Assembly: GCF_964259225.1 (NCBI RefSeq)
Contig: NZ_CAXVKN010000105.1
Length of the DNA stretch: 5,085 nucleotides
Direction: 5' to 3' (one strand)
Origin: Catenibacterium mitsuoka_A
Lineage (GTDB): Bacteria > Bacillota_I > Bacilli_A > Erysipelotrichales > Coprobacillaceae
The notes below the pieces were generated by a model that saw only the letters and a program-made list of their open reading frames with translations, was not told the DNA's origin and did no database searches. Both the position numbers and the translations under genes were made by a program. How positions within the stretch are numbered: position 1 is the first letter of the stretch; each line of letters opens with the position of its first letter. Positions 5,030 to 5,085 of the stretch are shown in pieces.

Positions 5030-5048
5030 CCGCGCCTTCGTTGCGCGG
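5030..5048 (-). other. GC-rich hairpin in the 5' leader of the small membrane protein gene
   Basis: On the minus strand CCGCGC (5048-5043) pairs with GCGCGG (5035-5030) around a seven-base AACGAAG loop, six bases upstream of the Shine-Dalgarno (5023-5019). All six pairs are G-C in an AT-rich region. It would sit at or very near the predicted 5' end of the mRNA, where such stems can slow 5' decay. No T-run follows, so it is not a terminator. Confidence 0.6.
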
Positions 5049-5053
5049 ACACA

Positions 5054-5081
5054 AATATATAACCAAACTCAAATCCACCAA
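5054..5081 (-). promoter_or_regulatory. Candidate promoter for the small membrane protein gene
   Basis: On the minus strand TATATT (5059-5054) is a 5/6 match to the -10 consensus. Sixteen bases upstream lies TTGGTG (5081-5076), a weak -35 that matches only at TTG. Initiation would fall near 5046-5050, close to the first base of the leader hairpin. The weak -35 and the window edge limit confidence. Confidence 0.4.
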
Positions 5082-5085
5082 AACT

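Noticed and set aside
5014..5052. GTG 5052 as the start of the minus-strand small protein (77 residues)
   Set aside because: The extra codons are the leader hairpin and the Shine-Dalgarno itself, and GTG 5052 is not preceded by an RBS; ATG 5013 has GGAGG at 5-base spacing.

Overview
The window is a chromosomal segment of a low-GC Firmicutes (Bacillota) bacterium. The evidence is the AT-rich sequence, strong AGGAGG-type ribosome binding sites, a T-box leader, and the gene order sepF - ylmH - divIVA - ileS, which is the classic end of the Gram-positive division cluster (ftsZ - ylmD - ylmE - sepF - ylmG - ylmH - divIVA - ileS). I lean towards the Erysipelotrichia/Coprobacillaceae part of the phylum from general style (short DivIVA, ylmG absent), but the sequence does not prove this.

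Layout. Bases 1-104 hold no complete gene. They contain a very GC-rich 8-9 bp hairpin (48-67) that resembles an IS200/IS605-type end, then the sepF Shine-Dalgarno. sepF (105-539) ends inside a Rho-independent terminator (538-566). ylmH (574-1320) begins just after that terminator with no Shine-Dalgarno next to its start. divIVA (1333-1797) follows 12 bases after ylmH, in the same frame. A good sigma-A-type promoter (1715-1742) and the 5' arm of an isoleucine T-box riboswitch (about 1761-1971) are both embedded in the 3' end of divIVA. The T-box has an AUC specifier, a UGGU acceptor-binding bulge and a 10-bp terminator, and it controls ileS (1992-4751), a full-length 919-residue isoleucyl-tRNA synthetase. 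ileS ends at a 12-bp terminator. Converging on it from the minus strand is a 64-residue two-helix membrane protein of unknown function (5013-4819). It has its own terminator overlapping its stop codon, and a GC-rich hairpin and a candidate promoter upstream.

How the parts fit. SepF anchors FtsZ filaments to the membrane at the division site. DivIVA is a coiled-coil protein that marks curved membrane at septa and poles. YlmH is an S4-domain ribosome-associated protein linked to rescue of stalled 50S-peptidyl-tRNA complexes. IleRS charges tRNA-Ile, and its mRNA leader senses uncharged tRNA-Ile. The division genes and ileS are neighbours but appear to be transcriptionally insulated by the intergenic terminator and the T-box with its own promoter.

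The window is mostly conserved housekeeping DNA. I see no new defence, mobile or biosynthetic system. The points worth a second look are regulatory: a promoter and riboswitch nested in a coding sequence, a terminator-plus-SD-less start for ylmH, an IS-like hairpin before sepF, a short DivIVA N-terminus, and a variant IleRS editing motif.
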